Below, piece after piece: positions 1-10,292 of a stretch of DNA of 64,000 nt; within the stretch, counting starts at the first letter, position 1; every line of letters starts with the position of its first letter. Position numbers and translations under genes: made by a program. Below the pieces are notes generated by a model, which saw only the letters and a list, made by a program, of their open reading frames with translations, was not told the DNA's origin and searched no databases. Source of the stretch: Biomphalaria glabrata (taxonomy: Eukaryota > Mollusca > Gastropoda > Planorbidae); assembly GCF_947242115.1 (NCBI RefSeq), contig NC_074715.1:51710080-51774079 (forward strand), written 5' to 3'.

Positions 1-682
1 GGAGGTGTACAATACCACTACACATCAGGAGCTGTACAATACCACTACACATCTGGAGCTGTACGATACCACTACACATTAGGAGGTGTACAATACCACT
101 ACACATCAGGAGCTGTACAATACCACTACACATTAGGAGCTGTACAATACCACTACACGTCAGGAGCTGTACAATACCACTACACATCTGGAGCTGTACG
201 ATACCACTACACATCAGGAGCTGTACAATACCACTACACATTAGGAGCTGTACAATACCACTACACGTCAGGAACTGTACAACACCACTATACATCAGGA
301 GCTGTACGATACCACTACACATCAGGAACTGTACGATACCACTACACATTAACATTAGGAGCTGTACAATACCACTAAACATCAGGAGCTGTACAATACC
401 ACTACACATCATGAGCTGTACAATACCACTACACATTAGGAGCTGTACAATACCACTACACATCAGGAGCTGTACAACACCACTACACATCAGAAGCTGT
501 ACAATACCACTACACATCAGGAGCTGTACAATACCACTACACTTTAGGAGCTGTACAATACCACTACACATCAGGAGCTCTACAATACCACTACACATCA
601 GGAGCTGTACAATACCACTAAAAATCAGGAACTGTACAACACCACTACACATCAGGAGCTGTACAATACCACTACAAAATCA
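1..682. repeat. 27-bp minisatellite, about 25 copies
   Basis: The unit ggagctgtacaataccacta plus cacatca repeats every 27 bp with a few substitutions per copy and one 6-bp slip near 348. It runs in from beyond the left edge. Because 27 is a multiple of three, one frame stays open and reads as a 9-residue repeat (SCTIPLHIR). I see nothing that makes it a gene. Confidence 0.95.
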
Positions 683-1010
683 CGATCAATAATTCCAACA
701 CCCGAAGAAGATACTATAAATCAAAATCAACATAAAGAGACATCAAAATACCAATAATCAAACATCAACACAGAAACTTAAATTAAAATACCAATAATCA
801 AACATCAACACACAGGATAGAGAAAACCCAAATACTAATAATAATAATCTCAATAGAGAAAAGAAAAGGAAATACTCGAATGGCAACAGAGAAATGAAGG
901 TCAAAATAATTATCAAACATCAACAGAGAAGAATAATTTCAAATATACATTATCATCAACAGAGAAGAAAAGTCTGAGCAACAAGAAAGCAAAACTAGTT
1001 TCTACAGTTT
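683..1010. other. A-rich spacer, no gene seen
   Basis: Adenine-rich sequence with a short motif (aaaataccaataatcaaaca) present twice around 745-810. No coding or RNA feature is visible. Confidence 0.6.
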
Positions 1011-1049
1011 ATTGTTTGAAAGGGAAAGGGGGGAGATGGAGTCACTGCT

Positions 1050-1250
1050 ATTGATCGAGTCCAATCGTCATCGAAGGCCTGAACCCTGTCCTGCAACGTC
1101 ACAACCAATGGGCAGTAGAGATCAAAAACTGGTTGCCACGTCACAGGTCTGTATGATGTGGCACGAGCTATTGGTCTCCACTGCCCACAGGCTGTGACGT
1201 CGCAGGTCCAGTGTTGAGGCCTACAATAACGTCTGGTCTCGTGTTGATCA
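1050..1250. repeat. Imperfect palindrome (fold-back)
   Basis: Arm 1090-1125 (starting cctgcaacgtcacaacc) pairs with arm 1171-1206 (reverse complement starting cctgcgacgtcacagcc) over 36 positions with about seven mismatches. An inner stem (tgccacgtca against tgatgtggca) extends the pairing into the loop. The outer flanks (aggcctgaac and its counterpart) extend it towards about 1074-1222. It could be a decayed fold-back element or a hairpin RNA. The overlapping frames on both strands look like by-products of the symmetry. Confidence 0.7.
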
Positions 1251-1579
1251 CGTTGGAAACACGCTATGGATGCCACTACAATCTTTGTTTTTAAAGTTAC
1301 TGTTATACTTAGAGTGGATAATATCTAATAAAGTCATGGCACATAACTCTGGCATGCTAGAAACGCTGAGTTATCATCCGTGTACAGCTGATTGTAACGT
1401 ACGATATATCGGAATTAACCATTTTGCTTTCAGTAGAGAATGTTGGTGCATGAATGATTTCAGGTAACTTCTTATTCCATACTGCTTTTCTTTCTTTGTT
1501 CAAATCTTTCCATCACTGTTGAAGTGAATGAGAGTAGAGGGCCCTTTACAGAAGATGTTCTTTCTGCTTAATATTCCAG

Positions 1580-4500
1580 CTATTGTTGTTCTTTATCTGG
1601 TTTTTCATCCTCGCCTAATGTCTTTGAGTTGTGGTACCTCACCCTGGAGTATTTCTCTTCCTCAAAATCCTCGTCCCCACGGCATTTCAGTTCCCGGAAA
1701 CAGCAATCGGGGTACTTGCTGACGTTGTTGTTTTCATCATAGTAACACCCTGGGAAATCTTGCAACTGCATGACTCCACAGCTGTAGAAGAGGACACCAG
1801 AGTTTGTAATCTAGGTGTTTTCTATGTTTTATCTAAGTTTTATCTAGGTTTTAAAATATTAAAAAAAGTAAAGTTCCCCTTTCAGACCATACGATCTTAT
1901 TATGGCAGACGATGTTAAGGTTATCTGTTTATTTGGCCAACGGTCAACGTGTAGGGTGTCAGGTGGTCAGTACAATAACCAATTGTCTTTTCTTTCCCCA
2001 ATACTACGCATATTTACTGTATAACACTTTGCTTATTTTTTTAGAGAAATTAATTCACGTGTTAGCCTGCTAGTTAATTATTCCAGTACTTTGTGAACAT
2101 TTATTAAGGTCTCGCTGGACACTAGGGTTCCACGAAACACAATTGGGGAAACACTGGTGTATAGTAAAATAGTTTTTACAGCGTACACCCTAATAACGAG
2201 AATTGAATTTAATACATATCTTTCATACTATTTGTATCAAAATATATCACCAGAGAATGTTATTGTACTTTTTAGAATATACTCGTTGATACTGCTGCAG
2301 GGGTGAACGACTGAATAGACAACACAATACAGCATTGAAGCCTGATAGGTAAACCTGCCGGACCTAGTGAAAAAACCTGATCATTCTCCTAGCCAATGAG
2401 AATACTCGTGATGTCTCCTCACCCACCCACCCCCCGCCCCTTGTGGTATTCAGGCGAGACCAAAACTTACAAGACACATTGTTGGCCTCCTTCAGTCGTA
2501 GAACGACGATGGTTCATCTCGCGCACTTCCTCATGTGGCTGTGGAGCCTTATTTTGGAGAGACACTCCCGTCCACAAATATCGCACGTTAAGGTGGCTTT
2601 TGCTTCGGTGGTAGAGGAGCTGGCCATTTTTCGCATTGTACGTTTTTCTTCCACTGTCCATAGCTTTCTTGGTCACTGTCTCTCTCAAATCTGGTGCGGT
2701 GCGGTCTAGAGCTATGTCTTCCCAAATGGTCAGTATTGATGTTCACTGATTTGAGGTTCCGTTTTATTACATCTATGTAACGGAGGTGGGGGCGACCAAT
2801 TTTTCTAGAGCCAGTCGCGAGTTTTCCGTAGAGGATGACTTTCGGGATGCGATTGTCCTCCATCCGGCGAACATGTCCAAGCCAGCGCAAGTCTGAGGGC
2901 TGTAAAGATGCTGGGAATACCTGTTCGCGACACATTAGTGCACGCTAAACACGACACCCTGGCCAAGTAAGCGACGTAACTGTCAGACCTGCAAACACAC
3001 GCTCGCCACACCCAACATCACCTGTTCTAAAATGACCATCAAGATCAGTGGAAAATTTAACTGTAATAGTAGAGGAGTCATATATGCCATAATATGTTCA
3101 AGGTGTCAGATGGTCTATACTGGAAACACAGGCAGGACCTTATATACACCACTCCAATAACACCTTTGAGACATTCGACATTTTTGCAGCTATGTCCATC
3201 TCTATTCATAGGGGTACCACTGATCTCCTCGTTTACTGCTATACAACAATGCAATGACAAAAACATCCGTCTGCAGATCGAAAACAAACTTATTTACATG
3301 TCAGGCACCCTCCAACCTCACGGGATCAACATCCAACACACTTTTATTTACAATGAGATGGGCACTAACACTGCACCCTTTTCCCATTCATCTTTGCCTG
3401 ACATCTCCGCCCCCTTCCGATTTCCCGCGCTTTTACACCAGCGTAACACTTTTCTTTTCTGCCTCGATAGAGAACAACATCGGACAGACTATTTTGTGTT
3501 AATTGTTGGTCAATTTTTGTTTTGTAGCTGATGAAGACCTCGTGGCCCAAACGTCCTTTGTTTGACTTGGTCCGGCAGGGTCACATATATACATGTTTAT
3601 TGTATTTCCTTTACACTGACAGCATTAGTCGTAGACAAAAGCGTCTTTCGGAAATATGGCGTTTTATTAAATTCGTCTAACCAATTTTAAAGAAAGTTAA
3701 AACTCGGGAATCAATCAACTATTTTATCTCACAGAATACCAAAGTAAAAATAAAATGGCGCGACAGACTCACTCGCTGCACTGAAATCCACTCTCCTCAC
3801 AAAGACACTGGCCACATTCCTCCAACGGCCAAGTATCACCCGGAGAATAGCCGACCGGACAGGATTCTGGAAGAAAAATTGAATTCATTAGAAAAATCTT
3901 CAAAGAGATTTAAATGCAACAAACTTTGATTACTTTATATAGATAGGTCTGGTTCTCGTAAAAACCTTCCTTCACGGAACAGAACCAGAAAAAAAAAGAA
4001 GAGGCAGACAGAGAAAGCGATGAGAAGACAATTAAAAAAAGAACGGAAGGGCCTGCCATTAAAAGAGATTCTATGGAAAGGCAAAAGACTAGAGAGGAAT
4101 GGAGAAAGACGGTCAACGGATCATGTGTGGTGCCCCAACGGTCCAACAGACTAAGGGATAGGTGAAGATGAAAGACAGGATGTAATTTCTGACAAATTTA
4201 AATTAAAGAGGTCAAATAGTTCAATAGGTCAAATAGTTCAAGAGGTCAACAAGCTAAGCTAAAGAGTTCGTGGCAGACATGATAACATTGATGGAGTAAC
4301 AAATGTCAGACTCACATAACAGTTTCTTTAAAATCTATCTAACACTATAAATTCAATAGTACCAGATTGCTTTGATAAAGTACAACGATATATCTAGATC
4401 AGGCTTGGTATTTAGTACTTCAAGCGTTGGGGTTTTTTTTTTTTAGCATTTTGATGAGGCAACAAAATTGAAGCCATGAAATGGTAGGACGTAATTATAT

Positions 4501-4856
4501 TCTTCTTTTAAAGATTTATAATTTATAAGATAAGGTTAAGACTTATATATATACATTCGAGTGAAATGTTGCATAAATTACAGGAGTATCTTCTTTATAA
4601 ATATAGAATTATTCAATTCTCATCCTAGTTTCTTAATCGTTTCAATAAACCTGCTGTTGTTTTTTCCTACTTTCTCAATCATTCTAATAAACTTGTTGTT
4701 GTTTTTTTAAGGTTCTAAAAATGTACTTCTATGAATACATAATTAATTATCATAACAAATTGTTATCAATAACTCACCGCGGAAGAAATAAGTGGCGCCC
4801 TCAGCAACGGTGAAGAAAGTCAGACAGAACACGAGCACGAAGAGCCAGTTTTTCAT
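1580..4856 (-). CDS. SVWC-A: secreted single von Willebrand C-domain protein, three exons
   Basis: Exons on the minus strand: 4856-4778, 3866-3773 and 1781-1580. Splice sites are GCG|gtgagt, ttccag|AATCC, GCGA|gtgagt and ttctacag|CTGTG. Phases match (1, then 2), giving 375 nt and 124 residues. Residues 1-20 (MKNWLFVLVFCLTFF...) form a signal peptide. The mature part has ten cysteines (29, 44, 47, 49, 56, 59, 70, 84, 85, 91) with CGQCLC and KYPDCC motifs, typical of the VWC/SVWC fold. The tail is acidic and charged. SVWC proteins are small secreted proteins, and some arthropod members (Vago) act in antiviral or stress responses. That role is not shown here. Intron 2 holds a LINE and a Penelope fragment, and intron 1 is about 0.9 kb. 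A palindromic 50-bp minisatellite starts about 150 bp upstream of the start codon. The ATG is chosen because it opens the signal peptide. No clear poly(A) signal was seen. Confidence 0.85.
1985..2155. repeat. Dispersed MITE-like fragment, copy 1
   Basis: It shares acactttgcttat, ttagagaaattaattcacg and ggggaaacactg with 8541-8697 at about 80 percent identity by eye. The terminal phrase GGGAAACACTG, read inverted as CAGTGTTTCCC, is typical of hAT-type non-autonomous elements. It lies in intron 2 of SVWC-A. Confidence 0.5.
2460..2935 (-). pseudogene. LINE reverse transcriptase, C-terminal remnant
   Basis: The minus-strand translation contains LRWLGHVRRMEDNRIPK and GRPHLRYIDVIKRNLKS, signatures of the C-terminal part of non-LTR reverse transcriptases. 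After a frameshift near 2590 it continues into a C2H2-like finger (CDICGRECLSKIRLHSHMRK) and a stop, the usual end of this LINE type. Only the 3' end is present and it is frameshifted. It sits in intron 2 of SVWC-A, back to back with the Penelope remnant. The exact clade is uncertain. The plus-strand copy at 12006-12590 is related. Confidence 0.8.
2945..3530 (+). pseudogene. Penelope-like element, GIY-YIG endonuclease remnant
   Basis: From 2975 the frame reads RNCQTCKHTLA, then KFNCNSRGVIYAIICSRC and MVYTGNTGRTL. This is the cysteine-flanked GIY-YIG region that Penelope-like retroelements carry after the reverse transcriptase (normal form close to VIYLIxCxxCxxxYVGETG). After frame changes the downstream frame reads NKLIYMSGTLQPHGINI, matching the usual C-terminal end (LIxxLGTxxPxGLN). 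The copy is 5'-truncated and broken by at least one stop (3158) and frameshifts. The reverse transcriptase is not in the window. Confidence 0.7.
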
Positions 4857-5007
4857 GTTGTCAGGCGAGGAGATGACGTCTGCTGATGTAAGGGAAGTAA
4901 CAGACTAAAACAAGAAGCAGACGTAGTAGCAGGATTATCGGTCATTGAAGTAAAGACTTAGTTCGACCACGATTACCGGCTATACTATCCTCTTCCTAAC
5001 ACACAAC

Positions 5008-5758
5008 ATTAAACACCCAATGGACGTACTGAACACACGTAACACTGTGTGTTTAAGATCAAACACCCAATGGACGTACTGATCACACGTAACACTGTGT
5101 GTTTAAGATCAAACACCCAATGGACGTACTGATCACACGTAACACTGTGTGTTTAAGATCAAACACCCAATGGACGTACTGATCACACGTTACACCGGGT
5201 GTTTAAGATCATCCACCCAATGGACGTACTGAACACACGTAACACTGGGTGCTTAAGATCAAACACCCAATGGACGTACTGATCACACGTTACACCGGGT
5301 GTTTAAGATCAAACACCCAATGGACGTACTGATCACACGTTACACCGGGTGTTTAAGATCATCCACCCAATGGACGTACTGAACACACGTAACACTGTGT
5401 GTTTAAGATCAAACACCCAATGGACGTACTGAACACACGTAACACTGGGTGTTTAAGATCAAACACCCAATGGACGTACTGAACACACGTAACACTGGGT
5501 GTTTAAGATCATCCACCCAATGGACGTACTGAACACACGTAACACTGTGTGTTTAAGATCAAACACCCAATGGACGTACTGATCACACGTAACACTGTGT
5601 GTTTAAGATCAAACACCCAATGGACGTACTGATCACACGTAACACTGTGTGTTTAAGATCAAACACCCAATGGACGTACTGATCACACGTTACACCGGGT
5701 GTTTAAGCTCATCCACCCAATGGACGTACTGATCACACGTTACACTGGGTGCTTAAGG
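5008..5758. repeat. 50-bp palindromic minisatellite, about 15 copies
   Basis: The unit gtttaagatcaaacacccaa plus tggacgtactgatcacacgt plus aacactgtgt repeats every 50 bp. In many copies AAACACCC at one end can pair with GGGTGTTT at the other, and ACGT pairs with ACGT inside, so each unit can form a hairpin centred on TGATCA. Variants (gtgtgt against gggtgt, gatcaaac against gatcatcc) alternate in blocks, which suggests duplication of groups of units. The array lies just upstream of SVWC-A and its distal end abuts a SINE. Confidence 0.95.
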
Positions 5759-5767
5759 CGTATCTCT

Positions 5768-6015
5768 ATTGGGCGTGACGGCTGAGGGGTAAAGGGCTTG
5801 AAGTTCTCGGGTTCGAATCCCGGATAAAGACTGCGTTTATCGATTTTTGGGATTTTTAGGGCGCCCCTGACTCAACCAAACTTTAAAAGATACCTGACAT
5901 GCAAAAGTAAAGATGGTTGGTCTTTGTGCTGGCCATATAACATCCTCGTTATCCGGGTACCACAGATACACAACCTTTACAACATCTGCCCGACAAATCC
6001 CTAGGTCTTAAACAG
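5768..6015 (+). mobile_element. tRNA-derived SINE, family B, copy 1
   Basis: A tRNA-like head has an A-box-like stretch (tgacggctgaggggtaaag) and a B box (gggttcgaatcccgg). The body contains gatacctgacatgc, ttggtctttgtgctggcc and cacagatacacaacctttac. Copies with the same head and body occur at 18234-18495 (plus) and 29890-30105 (minus). The pol III boxes are internal. The element is not a functional tRNA because no cloverleaf acceptor end follows the B box. Confidence 0.85.
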
Positions 6016-7960
6016 GTACTCACTATCTCACTATAATGTAGTTTTAGACTAGCATGCATTTATGCAAATATGTATTTACAAATCAAGAATGTTATAATTC
6101 CGGTTTTTCTGCAGAGGATATTCACTATAATGTATCGTAAATTTTAATAATATTGGATCATGGATGATACCTCTTACACATTTACTATTGGATTCAGCCC
6201 CTGCTTAACTAGAGTTTTACAATGTAGACATTGTCTTTTAGTAGAATCTAGAGCTAGATACTTCCACTGTGGTACAAAGAATAAAAAGTAATTTTGAAAA
6301 AGAGAAATACATGCAAACATATCAGTAAAGCAGTAATTGGATTAATATCAAAAGTTAGGGTTAACTACTTTGTAGATATCTTCACAGGTAGGCTAGATAT
6401 CCCTAAATTTAAATACATTAGTCTAGAGAATTTAATCTCACGGGTACGGTATACCCATCTAGCTGCATTCTAGAAAAAAAAACTATGTCAAAGTTAGCAG
6501 ACGATACTTGATGCAAATTTAAATCTAATTATCTCCACTTCTGAAGAAACCTCCGTAATTCATAAGAAAATAGGATTCTAGATCTTAACATCTAGATATA
6601 TCGGGATCTAATTCAAAAATTTTTAATTGAGGATCTATATGAATCATGATCTTTTCAAGATCTGTCTAGATGTAGATCTAGAGTCAAGATCTATTTTTAC
6701 TTTGCGGTTTGGATACTACATAAACAATACAGCGGAACTAATGTGTCTATTCGATGCTTACGACAACTCTAGATAAGATGTACAACTGGTCACATTGTAT
6801 CCAGAGCATGAAATGGGTTGCCTGAATCAGCCACGAAAAAGTAGCAGAATTTAAATCTCTGTCGTCTCTGATTAACAAGTGTCGATGATGTGTGATAGCA
6901 GTGATAGTCTCTCTAGAACTAGTTAAAATAAACCCTCGTTACGTAGTGTATCCAGACCGGTATTAGATAACTATAAGATCTAATCTTTATCTACTAGATC
7001 TATATCTAGAGTCTAGACTATATTAAATCAAGACCAAATGATCCTATATCTTCTAGATCTAGTGACGAGATCTAACTCAAGATTAGCTCTATTCTAGATC
7101 TAGATCTAAACCAAGAAGAGTTAATATTCTAAATTTAAAATTAAGGCAAGGTCAAGGCTATTGTTTTGGCAGTCTTTTTTTTTAATCGCTTCAATGGCAT
7201 AGATTTGATAGATCTGAAAGAAACCTAGATCTGGGCCTACATGTGGTATAGGTGTAGACTGCAGGCTACAAAGTTCTTATATCAATTTTAGTAGGATTTT
7301 GATAGAATGGCAATATATTCTAAATCATTTGTTTTACAAACCTTGCAACTGTGTATGGGTCCCCCTTTTCCCTTCTTAACTGTTGTCATGTCAAAAGGAG
7401 GCTAATGCGTCTTGTCGTTCGTCAAAGTGCTCTCCCGTGCAGACGACTTTTTTTTATGCGCATTTCTTCTGTTGGGTTTTTTTTATTACAAAGTAGAGTT
7501 GACTCCCACAAGACATTCTGTATGGTGATCTAATTATTTTTTTAATATAACATTCAATTGTTACAAGTTGACCACTTTTAAGGTATACTGATGTATATTT
7601 GTGCGACATGAAACTCTTCAAAGGTTGGGAGAAAGAGGCACTGGATAAGATCCACATTGAAAGCTAGTGTAAATGAACATCCTGGATTGCAGATGGAAAT
7701 ACAACTAGCGTTACCCACCGGCTACGCCCGTTGATATCTTCCTATTGTTTATTTCGCTATGGACCCATCACTTTTATTATTTCTTACTTATGACAATAAT
7801 AATAATAAAGTCCACACTAAATCGTTCCCTATATGCATGCCTTTGGTCATTGAATTCTAGTATCACTTTTGCTTTCAGATCTTAATTAAAATATTTGATA
7901 AGCTCCATGACATATTTTTAGCCGGGTCCTTTTTTTTCTTTTTCACTTTATTTTTATTGA
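6016..7960. other. AT-rich region rich in AGATCT/CTAGA words, no gene seen
   Basis: Between about 6560 and 7150 the hexamer AGATCT and its overlaps with CTAGA recur many times without a fixed period. Around 6805-6890 gaaatgggttgcctgaatca resembles the C-terminal WNGLP end of the LINE family seen at 28.9 kb. The rest, including the short frame at 7351-7533, shows nothing I can support as a gene. Confidence 0.5.
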
Positions 7961-7964
7961 AAAC

Positions 7965-8046
7965 ACACACACACACACACACACACTTTTGTTAAGTTTC
8001 ACTAAAACTGCCCGAATTTTAATAATAATAATAATAATAATAATTT
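7965..8046. repeat. (CA)n and (AAT)n microsatellites
   Basis: About nine CA units near 7966-7985, then (AAT)n at about 8022-8042. The second array is the 3' tail of the LINE fragment that follows. Confidence 0.9.
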
Positions 8047-8440
8047 ATAAAGAGCTTTTAATTCACAATGTATGCTCAAGGCCTACAATAACAGACATAA
8101 ACACAAGCGTTAGAGTTAAATTGCTAAACTAAGCTGAAAAAAAAAACATGTGTGCAGGTAGGTCTTAATGTTCTTGAAAGTGGTGTAGCATGTTGACTGA
8201 CTGAGAGTCAATGGGGAGTGAGTTCCAAACCTTTGGTCCGTGCACAGGAAAAGCCCGCAGACCGTAGCTTTTGAGGGAGAAACGCGGCACATCTAGAAGC
8301 GTTGAGTCACTGGAACGTAGGGGCTCACTAGGGTTCAAGGGATCTTTGTTTTAGACGCCTTGGTGACAAAGTATGGCCACCTTAGAGGCGATTCTTCCAT
8401 CTACTGGAAGCCAATGGAGTGTTCTCTAGTGAGTAGTACC
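8022..8440 (-). mobile_element. CR1/L2-type LINE, truncated 3' end
   Basis: It matches the 3' end of the LINE at 51835-54088: the same (AAT)n tail, the same taaagagc and tgctcaaggc block, then aggtcttaatgttctt and tttggtccgtgcacagg in the same order. On the minus strand this corresponds to the last part of the reverse transcriptase frame plus the 3' UTR. It is decayed, with indels, and 5'-truncated near 8440. Confidence 0.85.
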
Positions 8441-8540
8441 AGAAGCACGTCTTGTTTTTTCGTATGAAAATGTGTGTAGTAATCCACTTTAATCAGCCAA
8501 GGAAAAAAAAATGACTTGTCAGAGTTTAGGTTGCTAACTC

Positions 8541-8697
8541 AATGTCTCCCAAACGTACTTTGTACATTCTGAAATTTAGCGGAACACTTTGCTTATCTTT
8601 TTAGAGAGATTGATTTACGTGGTTGCGAACTAGTTAATTATTTCAGTAGTTCGCGGAACACTAGAGTTCCGCGGAGCACAGTTTGGGAAACACTACT
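8541..8697. mobile_element. MITE-like element, copy 2 (hAT-type ends)
   Basis: One end reads gtctcccaaacgtactttg and the other gcacagtttgggaaacac, so the termini are inverted copies of TGTxTCCCAAAC. The inside (ggaacactttgcttat, gcggaacactagagttccgc) matches 1985-2155. I found no convincing target duplication. Confidence 0.55.
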
Positions 8698-8734
8698 CTG
8701 ATGTATATGCACGACTAAATTAACAAAGATATTT

Positions 8735-8797
8735 GTAGGAAGTAATTATCTTCTCTTTTGAAGGAAGATTTGCAATTAATAAGATAAGATAAGACAA
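8735..8797 (+). mobile_element. LINE 3' tail remnant
   Basis: ttatcttctcttttgaagga followed by ataagataagataagac resembles the 3' tails of the LINE copies at 29.1 and 61.4 kb (catcttcttttttgaagtaa, then ataagataagat). A similar remnant lies at 4490-4545. Confidence 0.5.
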
Positions 8798-8908
8798 ATA
8801 ATATTGTATTTTTATATATAATCAAAAACTAAATATAACAATGTTGTCCAGCAAGACTTTAATGTAATCAGTAGATGTTTCAATCCTTATATAAAGACAA
8901 CTCTAAAT

Positions 8909-10203
8909 TTATTTTTTCTTTAATTGTGACTCGTCGAACTCATCATCTCCCCTGCAGACAATCCTTGGCTTACAGCAGTCTGGGTAGTCGCCCTTGTTGT
9001 CGTAAACGAGGTAACAGTCGGGGGAGTCTATGGCGTCAACACCGCAGCTGGGAGAAAGGAAGACATTTTATTACAAAGTTTGTATTAACTCACTCTGTCT
9101 GTCTGTCTGTCTCGATTTTTGTACACGTTTTTTTTCTCCTAATGCACATCATCGGATCAAGTTAAAAATTTGCGCTATTATTTATTGTCAATGAGAACGT
9201 AACATTTAATAAAGCAGATAATTAATAAATGGTAATTAATTAATTTATTACACAGAAAAGGTGAAATACATTTCGTTTATTGTGGTATTATTGCAGAAAT
9301 TGGGTGGTTCTTTTTCTTATATCAATAGTGTAACTGTCCTCAGCTTTTGTAAGAGAATATTTAAACTTCTCAAGCGCGCAGTCAAACGAGTTTGTTAGTA
9401 ATGATACAGTTATCTCTAAGTAATGCAGTCTAATCAAAAAGGCATTACGAGATGAACATTAAGTCAATCTATCCCATCACACAAACACACACGCACACAC
9501 ATTGAGGGTTTCTTACATGGTTCCGATGACGCCAAATATCGTACATGTCTCTTGTGCACATTCACCTTCTATAGGGCACTCGTCGCCAAGCCAAATATCG
9601 TACATGTCTCTTGTGCACATTCACCTTCTATAGGCCACTCGTCGCCAAGCCAAATATCGTACATGTCTCTTGTGCACATTCACCTTCTATAGGCCACTCG
9701 TCGCCAAGCCAAATATCGTACATGTCTCTAGTGCTTATTCACCTTCTATAGGCCACTCGTCGCCAAGCCAAATATCGTACATGTCTCTTGTGAACATTCA
9801 CCTTCTATAGGCCACTCGTCGCCAAGCCAAATATCGTACATGTCTCTTGTGCACATTCACCTTCTATAGGCCACTCGTCGCCAAGCCAAATATCGTACAT
9901 GTCTCTTGTGCACATTCACCTTCTATAGGCCACTCGTCGCCAAGCCAAATATCGTACATGTCTATTGTGCACATTCACCTTCTATAGGCCACTCGTCGCC
10001 AAGCCAAATATCGTACATGTCTATTGTGCACATTCACCTTCTATAGGCCACTCGTCGCTAAGCCAAATATCGTACATGTCTCTTGTGCACATTCACCTTC
10101 TATAGGCCACTCGTCGCCAAGCCAAATATCGTACATGTCTCTTGTGCACATTCACCTTCTATAGGCCACTCTTCGACAAGTTCACGGTCTTCTGGGCAAT
10201 CAC
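8909..10203 (-). CDS. SVWC-B: SVWC protein, 5' exon not found, exon 2 split by a minisatellite
   Basis: The last exon (9047-8909, acceptor tttctcccag|CTGCGG) encodes CGVDAIDSPDCYLVYD, then GDYPDCC and a short acidic tail ending KKK-stop. Exon 2 runs from 10203 (acceptor cgtatgaccag|GTGATTG) to the donor at 9517 (ACCAT|gtaaga). Without ten extra 59-bp copies, exon 2 is 97 nt (94 in SVWC-A), joins in phase and reads GDCPEDRELVEEWPIEGECA, then QETCTIFGVIGTICGV. This gives the canonical eight SVWC cysteines. Unspliced, the array shifts the frame and reaches a stop in the second copy. Splicing AAG|GTGAAT at 10156/10155 to the matching AAG|GTG at 9566/9565 restores it exactly. An ATTAAA signal lies at 8858-8863. 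A signal-peptide exon, expected above 10.2 kb, was not recognised. The gene is either active with a new intron or a pseudogene. Confidence 0.7.
9541..10190. repeat. 59-bp minisatellite inside an SVWC exon, 11 copies
   Basis: The unit starts gtacatgtctcttgtgcaca on the plus strand, with copies beginning at 9541 and every 59 bp to 10131. Divergence is a few substitutions in all (for example tctagtgcttattc and tctattgtgc). On the minus strand each unit contains TATAGAAGGTGAATG, an 8-of-9 match to the 5' splice consensus around AG|GT. Both edges of the array lie inside the exon, so the array arose by duplicating exon sequence. Confidence 0.95.
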
Positions 10204-10292
10204 CTGGTCATACGGGAAGAAAGGCATATCAATATGAACTGGACTAATACCTAAACATTGTTCAAGTAGTCATTGTTCTATGGCATTGCTCT

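Noticed and set aside
411-692. 93-codon frame of SCTIPLHIR repeats
   Set aside because: It exists because the minisatellite period is a multiple of three; there is no start context, signal or domain.
2396-2709. Plus-strand frames at 2396-2709
   Set aside because: Antisense of the LINE zinc-finger end.
5008-5758. Regular repeats at 5.0-5.8 and 9.5-10.2 kb as CRISPR arrays
   Set aside because: The units are directly adjacent with no unique spacers, and the surrounding sequence is eukaryotic with spliceosomal exons.
5790-5825. tRNA genes at SINE heads (also 11410, 18245, 30060, 33170)
   Set aside because: Only A and B boxes are present; acceptor stems do not pair and SINE bodies follow in every case.
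7431-7447. 17-bp word identical to 36296-36312 as a shared promoter element
   Set aside because: One exact match of this length is only mildly unexpected in 64 kb, and no further similarity flanks it.
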